A program made the translations under genes and the position numbers. A stretch of 64,000 nt of DNA from a virus, in the IMG/VR virus record IMGVR_UViG_3300034072_002211, positions 186,001-250,000 of that record. One strand, 5' to 3'. Below are positions 46,932 to 54,562 of this stretch, in pieces. Under the pieces are notes generated by a model that worked only from the letters and a program-made list of their open reading frames with translations, ran no database searches and had not been told where the DNA came from. How positions within the stretch are numbered: position 1 is the first letter of the stretch; each line of letters starts with the position of its first letter.

Positions 46932-46960
46932 CCTTAACACCAGTTTGGGAGACGTCAACC
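46932..46960 (-). promoter_or_regulatory. Palindromic-class promoter variant
   Basis: GGTTGACG, 15-bp spacer, TGTTAAGG. Drives 46895. Confidence 0.6.
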
Positions 46961-46971
46961 AGGATTTCGAC

Positions 46972-47346
46972 TTAGAGGAGTTTGAAGGAAACTGTGATAA
47001 AGAGATCAGCAGATCCCTGGATCTGTAGATCTGAGCCGATGCTGTTCTTCGCAAGAGCATTCGCAAAGTGTAGGAGGTGCGACAGTGGCATACCCGAACC
47101 CGTGTCGATCTTGACCTCACAATCATCCCCGTCGATGTAGACAGGATAATTGTCCCAAAGCTCAACGCCAGTCTGGCGAGCAATGAGCTGAATGTTCTTT
47201 TCAATGCCACGCTCACGAGTCCAGCGGGCTTCCTCTTCGGCATCACGAGCATCATCGGCATCCTGCTGTTCACGCTCAGCCACGATCTGTTCGATCATTT
47301 CCTCTGCGATTCCTGCGAGCTTTAGCATCCTGCGATAATCCGTCAT
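46972..47346 (-). CDS. Hypothetical protein, 124 aa
   Basis: N-terminal charged helix (EREQQDADDARDAEEEARW) and a C-terminal beta domain. Unknown. Start preceded by AAGGACAACACT. Confidence 0.7.
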   Translation of the reverse strand: MTDYRRMLKLAGIAEEMIEQIVAEREQQDADDARDAEEEARWTRERGIEKNIQLIARQTGVELWDNYPVYIDGDDCEVKIDTGSGMPLSHLLHFANALAKNSIGSDLQIQGSADLFITVSFKLL

Positions 47347-47424
47347 AGTGTTGTCCTTGTCACCAGTTTCTTCTACTTATCTGGCTACTAGAGTCAACAC
47401 CAGTTTTGGATTTTAGTCAAAAAG

Positions 47425-47450
47425 AAAGCGGGCCGTTTCCAGCCCGCTTT
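47425..47450 (-). terminator. Strong rho-independent terminator
   Basis: AAAGCGGGC / GCCCGCTTT stem, then CTTTTTG on the minus strand, after the second KYGWF copy. Confidence 0.8.
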
Positions 47451-47477
47451 CCCTTACCCCTCTAGGGTATGTAGCGA

Positions 47478-47831
47478 TTACTCGCTCTTTTCGGCGACCG
47501 TGACCTCGGCACCTTCGACGGCCAGCTTGTCGTCGGCCGACGCTTCACCGGTGGTCAGGGCGAACCAGCCATACTTGTCGGCGCGCAGGCCGAACTGAGC
47601 GGTCGCGCCGAGGATGCCGGCCGCGCCCAGCTTCTCGAGCTGCTTGTCGGTGATCTCGACCTGGACGCCATTCTTGCCCTTGGTCTGGAGCTCGCTCAGG
47701 ACGTGAGGGCCGGCCTTGCGGTCGGTCGGACGAACCATCAGGGTCCCGTCCTTGACGTCCATACGAAGCTTGGCGCCGTTGCGCCCGTGAATTGCCGAAG
47801 TTGCCTGGGTGTTGAAAGTCAGAATACGCAT
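47478..47831 (-). CDS. KYGWF-family protein, copy 2, 117 aa
   Basis: Carries AKLRMDVKDGTLMVRPTDRKA near residue 19-39 and RADKYGWFALTTG near 86-98, as in the copy at 50838. C-terminal acidic tail (AVEGAEVTVAEKSE). The gene has tandem promoters upstream and a strong terminator, so the product is probably abundant. Function unknown. Confidence 0.8.
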   Translation of the reverse strand: MRILTFNTQATSAIHGRNGAKLRMDVKDGTLMVRPTDRKAGPHVLSELQTKGKNGVQVEITDKQLEKLGAAGILGATAQFGLRADKYGWFALTTGEASADDKLAVEGAEVTVAEKSE

Positions 47832-47859
47832 TTCGATCTCCGTGTTACACAACATAGCC

Positions 47860-47985
47860 GCCGCCGTGCTGTTGTGGACACATTTAGCGGTCCTGTCCTA
47901 AACGTCAACACCTCTGGAAAGGATTTATCGAAGTTTTTCAAACAGGTGTCACCAAAGTCAAGCAAAAATTGCTGTTTCCTGCGGC
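47860..47985 (-). promoter_or_regulatory. Tandem promoters of KYGWF copy 2
   Basis: On the minus strand TTGACG-16-TAAATG (near 47880-47905) and a farther TTGACT-18-AAAACT. The sequence GTTGACGTTT also starts the promoter of copy 3. Confidence 0.5.
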
Positions 47986-48087
47986 AAATGTGCTACTTCA
48001 TAGGTAGCAAGAAAGGACCAAAAAGTTGGCTCTGGTGGACAGCCTATTGAACCAAAGGTAAGTGGATTATGTAGCCAGGACCTAAGT

Positions 48088-48528
48088 TTAGGCGGGCTGG
48101 AGGGCGCAGTGCTCTGGCCACGGTAGAACGCGGTAGCCTTCCTCGAAGTCACCGACGCGGAAGATGTTGCTGTTGGGAAACGGTCCGCGGGAATTGCCGT
48201 AGACATCCACGAACTCCGTGCGATAGAACGAATCCTCGCTGGGAATCTGGCACTCGAAATCACTGTAGATGATCAGAGTGTCGTGATGCGAAATGAAGCG
48301 ATTGTCCATCCACCGGAACACCTCCATGAGGTCGGTGCCGCCGAAGACATTCTGAAACAGAGCTTCATGGCCCGCCGCCTTGACATCACGCCAGCGCCGT
48401 GGCTTGCTGACTTCTGTGCCAAACATGATGATCATATCATCATCCTTGGCGTAGGTCCTGAGCGCGCAAAAGACCTTCTGCCTGACCACGTAGAAGCTGC
48501 CACTGTTGTCGATCGCATGGATTCTCAT
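48088..48528 (-). CDS. VWA-like protein, 146 aa
   Basis: IDNSGS (residues 6-11) is a DxSxS MIDAS-like motif; GGTDLMEVFRWMD and DTLIIYSDFECQIP complete the order seen in the VWA-like C-terminal domain of DUF2201-type proteins. Probably binds a metal ion and a protein partner. ATG overlaps the end of 48525. Confidence 0.65.
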   Translation of the reverse strand: MRIHAIDNSGSFYVVRQKVFCALRTYAKDDDMIIMFGTEVSKPRRWRDVKAAGHEALFQNVFGGTDLMEVFRWMDNRFISHHDTLIIYSDFECQIPSEDSFYRTEFVDVYGNSRGPFPNSNIFRVGDFEEGYRVLPWPEHCALQPA

Positions 48529-48755
48529 CGACTATACTCCAGTGACTTGTCGGCTATCCACAGGACCAATCGGTCCCATTCAAAGGACTTGTTCGGGCGA
48601 TAGCGATCCACCCATGTCTTGTCGATGGTCACTTGGTCCACTGCCCTGCTGAGCAGCTGGTTGTCCGTGGGATCTATGACAGAACCCCAAGGAACCATAA
48701 AGCTGTAGACTTTCTCTTCGCCAAGAAAGACCTCTACTGGAAAGCGGACGCTCAC
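48525..48755 (-). CDS. Hypothetical protein, 76 aa
   Basis: Start preceded by AAGGAGATCGATG. Small beta-rich protein with several tryptophans. Operon with the VWA-like gene. Unknown. Confidence 0.75.
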   Translation of the reverse strand: MSVRFPVEVFLGEEKVYSFMVPWGSVIDPTDNQLLSRAVDQVTIDKTWVDRYRPNKSFEWDRLVLWIADKSLEYSR

Positions 48756-48804
48756 ATCGATCTCCTTCTAATACTACCCAGAGTTAGCACTAGAAGGAAA
48801 TCTG

Positions 48805-49290
48805 TCAACTAGGATGTGCTTCAGCTTCTCCATTACCCTGCGCCTTGGGTTCGAGGTCAGGGCGAGTCACACCCTCGTCGAAACGCTTCTTGACCAGATA
48901 GGCATGGACCCCGGCGGCCATGATGTGCTGTTCACCCGGAGCGAGATTCACGGCGCCTTCCCTGAGCTGTTCCTGGCAGCGTGGATCATAGTAAGGAAGC
49001 GGAATGTCGTCGGAGGTCCCACGACCCTCTTCCTGCATATCGAACCCGTCATCGAGTATCACGTAGGTAGCATTGACTTCATCATCGCCCGGATGGGCGA
49101 GAGCCATCCCTACCTTACACCCCATATTGGCGGGATTCCAGTCGCCGTTGAGGGCTTCGTCAATCGCAGCGCGCAGAGCCAGAAGACCCTTGCGCCCGCC
49201 GATGATATAGGCATTGTGGTGGTAACGCTGCTGGGGAAAGACCGCCAGGAGACGATCTTCAGCACCCTCGTAGAATTCTTCCTTGTCCAT
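48805..49290 (-). CDS. Hypothetical protein, 161 aa
   Basis: Compact alpha/beta (RYHHNAYIIGGRKGLLALRAAIDEAL; NATYVILDDGFDM). Not recognised; FYEGAEDRLLAVF at the start. GAGGCATT precedes the ATG. Head of a leftward unit opposite to the RNA promoter at 49304. Confidence 0.7.
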   Translation of the reverse strand: MDKEEFYEGAEDRLLAVFPQQRYHHNAYIIGGRKGLLALRAAIDEALNGDWNPANMGCKVGMALAHPGDDEVNATYVILDDGFDMQEEGRGTSDDIPLPYYDPRCQEQLREGAVNLAPGEQHIMAAGVHAYLVKKRFDEGVTRPDLEPKAQGNGEAEAHPS

Positions 49291-49303
49291 AATGCCTCGA
49301 ATA

Positions 49304-49332
49304 TTGATCTGGTATCCAAGTCCGTATATAAC
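49304..49332 (+). promoter_or_regulatory. Rightward promoter of a structured RNA
   Basis: TTGATC, exactly 17 bp, TATAAC: a textbook sigma-70 promoter with no gene behind it. Confidence 0.7.
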
Positions 49333-49338
49333 GAGAAC

Positions 49339-49751
49339 AGTTGGGCAGCAATGCCTAACTTGACTAGCTTCCCTGCTCAGTGGGTCCCTCACTTCCTGGG
49401 GTTACGCGGAAGAGCTGGGTGCCGGGAATGACGGAGGCGCAGTAGGGTTGGCCGACTACACTGGAGCCAAGGGACTGCGGGGAACCTGACAGAACCGTGG
49501 GAATACGAGAGCCCGCCCGATAGGGGCTTCTGTGGTTGCTGGACCACGTAAAACTTGGAACCAGCGCGGGGTAATCCGCCGAGGGCAACGCACCCTCAAG
49601 AGCCGGGCAATGGTCTAGTCAACCGTGCGCCCGGCTCAATACCCTCGCTAAATAGGAATGGAGGAGACGCCTAATGGGTATGGGCATTCTCGCATATGGG
49701 CAGGCGTAACCAGCGAGAAATGGGAAGCGGGTTCAAATCCCCGCCCCTCCA
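49339..49751 (+). ncRNA. Structured non-coding RNA with tRNA-like 3' end, about 410 nt
   Basis: No credible frame. Strong helices: GAGCCGGGC/GCCCGGCTC (49600-49608 with 49629-49637), GAGGG/CCCTC (49581-49597), CGCAGT/ACTGCG. The last 92 bases resemble a tRNA: acceptor GGAGGAG/CCCCTCC (one mismatch), D arm GCCT AATGGGTAT GGGC (49669-49685), anticodon-like stem TTCTC/GAGAA with an enlarged 23-base loop, and a T-arm-like GCGGGTTCAAATCCCCGC. The T stem is imperfect and no normal anticodon is present. Family not recognised. Confidence 0.55.
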
Positions 49752-50090
49752 CTATACCGAGAAGTCCTCGGTCGGCACATAGCCACTGCCAGGCGATTCC
49801 TGTGCCACAGTAATCATCACCAGCGGATCACGATCCACGGGCTGACCCATGCGCTCAGGCAGCGCAAGGGACCACGTGATGTCCTTGATCCGATACTGCG
49901 AACCGTTGAGGAACACATAGGATCCCTCGGCAGGCAGGGTGACCAGCATTGTGTCGCCCATGATGTGCCAGCGATCCACGTCCTTGGGATCGAGACGCTC
50001 GCCCTTCTCCATGGCCTTCTCGACTTCCTGCTGGACTTCGAGATAGTTCTTTTCGCGCCGGAAGATGACTCCCGTGAAAGCCTCGATCAC
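49752..50090 (-). CDS. Hypothetical protein, 112 aa
   Basis: N-terminal helix (KNYLEVQQEVEKAMEKG) then a beta domain ending TEDFSV. The stop codon is adjacent to the tRNA-like end on the other strand. Start overlaps the end of 50087. Unknown. Confidence 0.7.
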   Translation of the reverse strand: MIEAFTGVIFRREKNYLEVQQEVEKAMEKGERLDPKDVDRWHIMGDTMLVTLPAEGSYVFLNGSQYRIKDITWSLALPERMGQPVDRDPLVMITVAQESPGSGYVPTEDFSV

Positions 50091-50287
50091 GACGCGAAGT
50101 CCGGATCCAGAACGCTCGGAGCCTCGCGACTGGCATCGAACCCCATGCGGTAGTCCGCTGTGCCAGTTTCATATTTGGTATAGAGTTCCATGTGACCCTG
50201 ACCGTAAAAGCGCGTTCCATCGCGCAGTCCGGTCTGGTATTCAGCCTGATTGGTAGGCTGGGCGATCTGGGCGAGAAGCTGTGTCAT
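50087..50287 (-). CDS. Small hypothetical protein, 66 aa
   Basis: ATG preceded by AAAGGAAACATC at long spacing. Contains YGQGHMELYTKYETG. Unknown. Overlaps the next gene (ATGA). Confidence 0.7.
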   Translation of the reverse strand: MTQLLAQIAQPTNQAEYQTGLRDGTRFYGQGHMELYTKYETGTADYRMGFDASREAPSVLDPDFAS

Positions 50288-50318
50288 ACGCTTATGATGT
50301 TTCCTTTATTGGAGTTCG

Positions 50319-50648
50319 TCAAGCGACCAAGCGAATGTCCGCTCGGTTCTCGGTAATGCGCTCGCCGCGGACATTGCCGCGCCAGAGGGAAGCGCAACCC
50401 CAGATCTCGAAAGTGTCCCAGTGGCCTTCCTTGGGATCGCTGTTGCGGCGGTTCAGGCCAGAATTCTGCATCTGCTGGATCTTGGCAAAAGCAATCCGGA
50501 AAAGATCGTCGTCCTTGACGAAGCGCGGATCAGCAGCAGGAAAGGAGAAGTGGCCTACCTGCTCACCCTTGAGGAAGAGTCGGACCACGTGCGGTGGGAG
50601 ACTGGGCCCACGACCGATGTTGCGAAAAACGGGATAATCATGTGCCAT
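50319..50648 (-). CDS. Hypothetical protein, 109 aa
   Basis: Basic, one FLKGEQVGHFSF strand pair, ends RADIRLVA. AGGAGGACAAT precedes the ATG. Unknown. Confidence 0.75.
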   Translation of the reverse strand: MAHDYPVFRNIGRGPSLPPHVVRLFLKGEQVGHFSFPAADPRFVKDDDLFRIAFAKIQQMQNSGLNRRNSDPKEGHWDTFEIWGCASLWRGNVRGERITENRADIRLVA

Positions 50649-50784
50649 ATTGTCCTCCTACCGGGCACCAGCGCATTGTGCTTCTGGTTTCTGCCCCGCT
50701 GTCTACTTCACCTGGTTCTATATTCAGGCTGTTAACAGTCAATCGCTGAGTAGGGTTAATGTAATTCTTTTCTTCCAGAGACTG

Positions 50785-50810
50785 GAACGGCGCCCCGCAG
50801 GGCGCCGTTC
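50785..50810 (-). terminator. Terminator-like hairpin
   Basis: 11-bp perfect arms GAACGGCGCCC / GGGCGCCGTTC with a four-base loop after the third KYGWF copy. Confidence 0.65.
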
Positions 50811-50837
50811 TCTATCGGCCTAGCCGACGATCGAGCG

Positions 50838-51131
50838 TTACGCGCTGATCTTGACCGAGGCGCCGCGGCCCTTGTGGTCGGGGGTCAGGGCGAACCAGCC
50901 ATACTTGTCGGCGCGCAGGCCGTAGTTGCCGGCCGGATGCTCCATGCCCTCGATCGAGACCTTGCCGCCGACGACGTCGACGAGCTGCTCGTCCTTCTTG
51001 AGGTTGACGCGCGCCTTGCGCTCGGTCGGGCGGATGAACATGATGCCGTCGCGAACCTGGGCACGAATCTTGGAAGCACCCGAGAAACGGTCGAGACCAC
51101 GGGCTGCGGTATTCAGCGTGAGAGTTGCCAT
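50838..51131 (-). CDS. KYGWF-family protein, copy 3, 97 aa
   Basis: KIRAQVRDGIMFIRPTERKARVNL near residue 21-44 and LRADKYGWFALTPD near 72-85 align closely with copy 2. Starts after GTAGATCGACA. Long leader (about 95 bases) with possible hairpins and two upstream promoters. Function unknown. Confidence 0.8.
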   Translation of the reverse strand: MATLTLNTAARGLDRFSGASKIRAQVRDGIMFIRPTERKARVNLKKDEQLVDVVGGKVSIEGMEHPAGNYGLRADKYGWFALTPDHKGRGASVKISA

Positions 51132-51420
51132 TGTCGATCTACCTTCTATTGCTGTTCACTTCGAAGGACGTTAGTTGCCTACCGCCCTGGGTTGTGAACA
51201 GCGGGATTGCCGTCCACAGCTCAGAACATAAGTATGCGAAACCAAACGTCAACCGTAAAAACACGCTTTTCTGCGGTTTTCTCCTTGGAATTGGGTGTGT
51301 CAAGCACTTTTTCCGCAGATTTGCGTGGTTTATGACACCAAAAAAATTCACATTTTTCTTGTCCTATACAACAGATGTAGTACGCTGTCCTTTGTATTTG
51401 AGCTGGTTGAAAGCAGGTTA
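51132..51420. promoter_or_regulatory. Promoter region between divergent genes
   Basis: On the minus strand TTGACG-16-TATGTT (near 51230-51258) and TTGACA farther out serve KYGWF copy 3. AT-rich stretch towards 51420 would serve the rightward gene. No frame within. Confidence 0.5.
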
Positions 51421-51939
51421 ATGACCAAAGATCGATCCGAATCGGACAGCACTTCTCCAGTGAAACCAACCCTTCCGGGTCTCATGGGGAATTACTCAGA
51501 CGAGGAACTCAACGCTCATGTGGTAAAGCACGCCAAGTATTTTACGGTGGTGCAGGTTACCCGAGGTGGGTTCGTGGGTGGCGGTAAGAACTATGATCGC
51601 CATCAAGTCGACACGCTCGAGGATGCCCGAGCAAAGGCCAAAGAGCTCTATGATACAGATCCCTCAAAGCGCGGCATTCTGATCTATGCGGTCGCCGACT
51701 TCGCAGGAGCGAATGGTTTCAGCCGACCGGTGGAGAACTATCCACCGACCACGTATATGACAAAGGGCGACAAGGCCAAGCTTGAGAAGAAGCAGAAAGC
51801 CGAAGCTCGTCAGCGACTGCGCGATGCGCGAATGAACCTCGGGGAAGGACGCATCAACAAGCGCCCAGCGAAGCCCGCTGAGATGTCAGACGATGAGTTT
51901 ATGAACAACCCCGAGCCCATGGTGCGGGTGGAGCCTTAG
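51421..51939 (+). CDS. Hypothetical protein, 172 aa
   Basis: Soluble, C-terminal basic helix (KAKLEKKQKAEARQRLRDAR). The central VVQVTRGGFVGGGKNYDRHQVDTLEDARAKAKELY is a compact alpha/beta unit seen in no family I know. The ATG at 51421 is preferred; earlier starts lie in the promoter region. One of few rightward genes. Confidence 0.7.
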   Translation: MTKDRSESDSTSPVKPTLPGLMGNYSDEELNAHVVKHAKYFTVVQVTRGGFVGGGKNYDRHQVDTLEDARAKAKELYDTDPSKRGILIYAVADFAGANGFSRPVENYPPTTYMTKGDKAKLEKKQKAEARQRLRDARMNLGEGRINKRPAKPAEMSDDEFMNNPEPMVRVEP

Positions 51940-52310
51940 GGCTTAGAGAGCTTCTTAGCCGTGTCGTAATCGCGCTTCAGCTTGAGCATTGCCTGCGTAT
52001 CCTCCGCCGTGAGCTTACCCTCGCGGTCGAGTTCCATACACTGGTGCTCAGCATCCTGCCAACGAGTGTGGAGAGCATGGAGGAGAGTTTCTTCCTCCGT
52101 GGGCTGAGCTTCAAGCTTGAGCCCAGAGCTACAAATAACTTCATACCAAGGAACGCCTTTGAGCTCCTCGCCCAAGAGTCCCTGGTCGATGATGTGCTGG
52201 AAACCCTTGTCCAAGCGCATATCTGCAGCCGCTCCAAGCTGCTTGAGCGTGAACGCCTTGTCACCAATGTAGATGAACAGATGATCCAACAGTGGGTCGC
52301 GCTTTGCCAT
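51936..52310 (-). CDS. Hypothetical protein, 124 aa
   Basis: Helical; ends KRDYDTAKKLSKP. Start weak. Its stop overlaps the end of the convergent gene. Unknown. Confidence 0.7.
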   Translation of the reverse strand: MAKRDPLLDHLFIYIGDKAFTLKQLGAAADMRLDKGFQHIIDQGLLGEELKGVPWYEVICSSGLKLEAQPTEEETLLHALHTRWQDAEHQCMELDREGKLTAEDTQAMLKLKRDYDTAKKLSKP

Positions 52311-52322
52311 GATTCACCTAAA

Positions 52323-52350
52323 TTGACTGATAAGCCATATTGAGCATACC
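52323..52350 (+). promoter_or_regulatory. Rightward promoter giving a near-leaderless mRNA
   Basis: TTGACT, 16-bp spacer, CATACC; the -10 ends eight bases before the ATG at 52359. Confidence 0.45.
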
Positions 52351-52358
52351 GTTCTGGT

Positions 52359-52691
52359 ATGTCAAATGAGAACAGCCTCACCAGTATTTACGTCATTGGA
52401 CCTGAGGGTGGTCCCTACAAGATTGGTTATGCCCAGGACCCCAAGGCTCGTCTGAGCAATCTACAGGTGGGGCAGGCTGTTGAGCTCAAGCTTCACTATG
52501 AGGAAGCCACGGAGACAGCGACCGCCAAGGTTATTGAAAAGCTGATCCACAAGCAGATAGCCCATAAGCGAGTGCGTGGCGAATGGTTTGATGTTTCGCT
52601 TGAGGAAGCCATAGGTGAGGTCAGGTTCGCATTCATCCGTTGGGAGGACGAACCGAACCTGACCTTTAGGTATAAGAGGAAGTTGCTTTAG
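52359..52691 (+). CDS. T5orf172/MUG113-like (GIY-YIG fold) protein, 110 aa
   Basis: SIYVIGPEGGPYKIGYAQDPKARLSNLQVG and RVRGEWFDVS match the T5orf172 / MUG113 domain, a GIY-YIG-like nuclease relative found in phages. The catalytic Tyr/Arg positions (Y11, K17-I-G, R27) are recognisable. Might cleave DNA or be inactive. No Shine-Dalgarno, so leaderless initiation is likely. Confidence 0.7.
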   Translation: MSNENSLTSIYVIGPEGGPYKIGYAQDPKARLSNLQVGQAVELKLHYEEATETATAKVIEKLIHKQIAHKRVRGEWFDVSLEEAIGEVRFAFIRWEDEPNLTFRYKRKLL

Positions 52692-53140
52692 GCGCTGAGC
52701 AGCGCCTTCACAACACCGCTGGCCTTGCCCTTGTCGAGCGAGGTGCCGAACGTCGCAGCCAGGTGCGCCATGACGCCGCCCATCTGCTTCATGTTGCGCT
52801 CCGGCAGAGTTGCGATGAAGCTCTCGGCCTCGCCGCGAATCTCATCCTCGCTGGCCATCTGCGGCAGCAGACCCTCGAGGATCTCGAGCTCGCGCAGGCT
52901 GTCGGCGTGGTCGGGCTTGTGGCTCAGGGTGTCCTGGACCTGCTTGATGCCCTTCTGGATGGCGCGCAGAGCGTCCTCGTCGTCGGCCTTGACCGTCGAC
53001 AGATCCTGCTTGGCCTTGACCGCGCGCTCCTTGGCGTTTGCGGTCGCTGCGCTCTGAACACTCAGGAGGGCACCGGCCAGCGGGTCACGCGACTTCCGCA
53101 GTTCGAGGGTTTTCGCGTTCAACTCGGCGAGCACACTCAC
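52688..53140 (-). CDS. YqeY/GatB-C-domain-like protein, 150 aa
   Basis: Order: RDPLAGALLSVQSAATANAKER, AIQKGIKQVQDTL, ELEILEGLLPQMASEDEI, then MKQMGGVMAHLAATFGTSLDKGKASGVVKALL. This is the helical plan of YqeY, which resembles the tRNA-binding tail of GatB. Role not well known; may bind tRNA. Ends near the T5orf172 gene on the other strand. Confidence 0.75.
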   Translation of the reverse strand: MSVLAELNAKTLELRKSRDPLAGALLSVQSAATANAKERAVKAKQDLSTVKADDEDALRAIQKGIKQVQDTLSHKPDHADSLRELEILEGLLPQMASEDEIRGEAESFIATLPERNMKQMGGVMAHLAATFGTSLDKGKASGVVKALLSA

Positions 53141-53616
53141 AAGGATTCTCCCTTCACATATCCGACGCTAACCTTGACGTCCAGTCCCTCATAGCAGGTT
53201 CTGAGTCGTTCGCAAGCGGAGTCTACCCTATCTCGACGCCTGAATTGCTTGGCCAGTTTGAGCTCATCCACAAGCTTGGGCGACTTGCGTCCGGTGAGCT
53301 CGTTCTTGATCGTCTTCTCAGGGCGCGGCCTTGGCTTCATATAGGTGGGAACCGTGCCTTTGCGATGATCTCGCGCTGAACGATTACCACGGCGCCAAGA
53401 ATTTGAAAAGTATCCATCCCGGTAGAGCCGGGCATTGTAGCCCGGCTTCTTGGAACCGTCCTTGTTGAAGAAACCCAGGAAGGGCTCTTCATTGGAGACC
53501 TCGACCTCTATGGTTTCGGCGACTTCGCCCGCATAAAAGCGATGCCCTACCTGGATGTAGAAGTAGGAACCCCTTGGTAGCTTTTCATCGCTGCGAAGGA
53601 CTGGTAATTGTGACAT
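53137..53616 (-). CDS. Hypothetical basic protein, 159 aa
   Basis: Basic C-terminal half (RPRPEKTIKNELTGRKSPK; FRRRDRVDSACERLR). Start unclear; operon with the YqeY-like gene, which it overlaps by four bases. Unknown. Confidence 0.7.
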   Translation of the reverse strand: MSQLPVLRSDEKLPRGSYFYIQVGHRFYAGEVAETIEVEVSNEEPFLGFFNKDGSKKPGYNARLYRDGYFSNSWRRGNRSARDHRKGTVPTYMKPRPRPEKTIKNELTGRKSPKLVDELKLAKQFRRRDRVDSACERLRTCYEGLDVKVSVGYVKGESL

Positions 53617-53647
53617 GGCGCCAGCTTAGAACACTGGCGCCAATATG

Positions 53648-53860
53648 TCAAATCAGGGCCCAGGGCGTTCCGTTCTCATCACGGATGCGGGGAAGAGATC
53701 GGTCCCAGATCTTTTCCGCATAGACCGTTGCGTAGGGGTCGCCGAGGTCGATCAGTAATTCGAGGTGCTGGGTTTCAGGATCTTTGCTGGCCTGCCACTG
53801 ATAACCAGCGACGATGACCCAAGCAATGAACGTGAGCCAGATACCAAACGCTATCAACAT
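53648..53860 (-). CDS. Single-pass membrane protein, 70 aa
   Basis: Residues 2-20 (LIAFGIWLTFIAWVIVAGY) are a hydrophobic segment; the rest is a polar domain outside. The ATG after GGGGAAGTCT is chosen. Unknown. Confidence 0.7.
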   Translation of the reverse strand: MLIAFGIWLTFIAWVIVAGYQWQASKDPETQHLELLIDLGDPYATVYAEKIWDRSLPRIRDENGTPWALI

Positions 53861-53915
53861 AGACTTCCCCTTTTTACCTTCGATAAAATCTAGATATAGC
53901 ACAACGCCTTGCTAA

Positions 53916-54224
53916 TCAAGACTCCAGATTATCGACATAAGTGAGCTTTGTCAACAACATATCCCGGCCACAATCCAACCAGCATTGAAGCATAGCCATG
54001 AAATCCTTAGAGAGAAGGATCTTCACGACCTCATCTCCTACGACGTCCTCGTTGTCGTTGGCCGCTTTGCGCGCGAAGAGTATGTCCTCGAACAGCTCGT
54101 TATAGCTCTTGCCCGCTAATCTCAGGGCCGCAAGCTCACGAGCCTCATCGCTGAGTGCTTGAAAATCCTTGAAGCTGTCGCGGGCTCTCTGGGGTTCTCC
54201 CGCGGACCAACCAAAGGGAAACAT
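53916..54224 (-). CDS. Hypothetical protein, 102 aa, paralogue of 54224
   Basis: GEPQRARDSFKDFQALSDEARELAA and MLQCWLDCGRDMLLTKLTY match GEPRGESFKVFQDLPDLVRRALVY and MVRCYVDHGCNMLAAKLAW of the neighbouring gene, so a tandem duplication. Start shares a base with the upstream stop. Confidence 0.75.
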   Translation of the reverse strand: MFPFGWSAGEPQRARDSFKDFQALSDEARELAALRLAGKSYNELFEDILFARKAANDNEDVVGDEVVKILLSKDFMAMLQCWLDCGRDMLLTKLTYVDNLES

Positions 54225-54562
54225 CAGTAATCCTCATGCCATGCAAGCTTTGCGGCCAGCATATTACACCCGTGATCCACATAGCAGCGAACCATCTGAC
54301 AACGCACAGGACTATCAATGAAGCGCGATAGTCTCAATGAGAGCTCACCAATGCTAAGAGTCTGGTCCACATCGTAGCGATTGACCATGAATTGGGTGGC
54401 GGTAGTCTCGTCGGGCCAACGGCCGCCCTCCACCCAAGCATCCTGTTGCTTGGTCACATAGACCAGAGCCCTCCGAACTAGGTCCGGAAGGTCCTGGAAT
54501 ACTTTGAAGGACTCACCACGCGGTTCACCCACTTGTGAGATGAAGCCGCTGACGCAAGGCAT
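54224..54562 (-). CDS. Hypothetical protein, 112 aa, paralogue of 53916
   Basis: Second member of the pair; MPCVSGF starts at the TAATG overlap with the 2H gene. C-terminal DHGCNMLAAKL. Unknown. Confidence 0.75.
   Translation of the reverse strand: MPCVSGFISQVGEPRGESFKVFQDLPDLVRRALVYVTKQQDAWVEGGRWPDETTATQFMVNRYDVDQTLSIGELSLRLSRFIDSPVRCQMVRCYVDHGCNMLAAKLAWHEDY

Noticed and set aside
49660-49751. Ordinary tRNA gene
   Set aside because: T stem does not pair properly, the anticodon loop would be 23 bases and lacks U33; kept only as a tRNA-like end of a longer RNA.
49339-49751. tmRNA or RNase P RNA
   Set aside because: No tag reading frame with a terminal Ala-Ala stop and no GAGGAAAGUCC-type RNase P core was seen.
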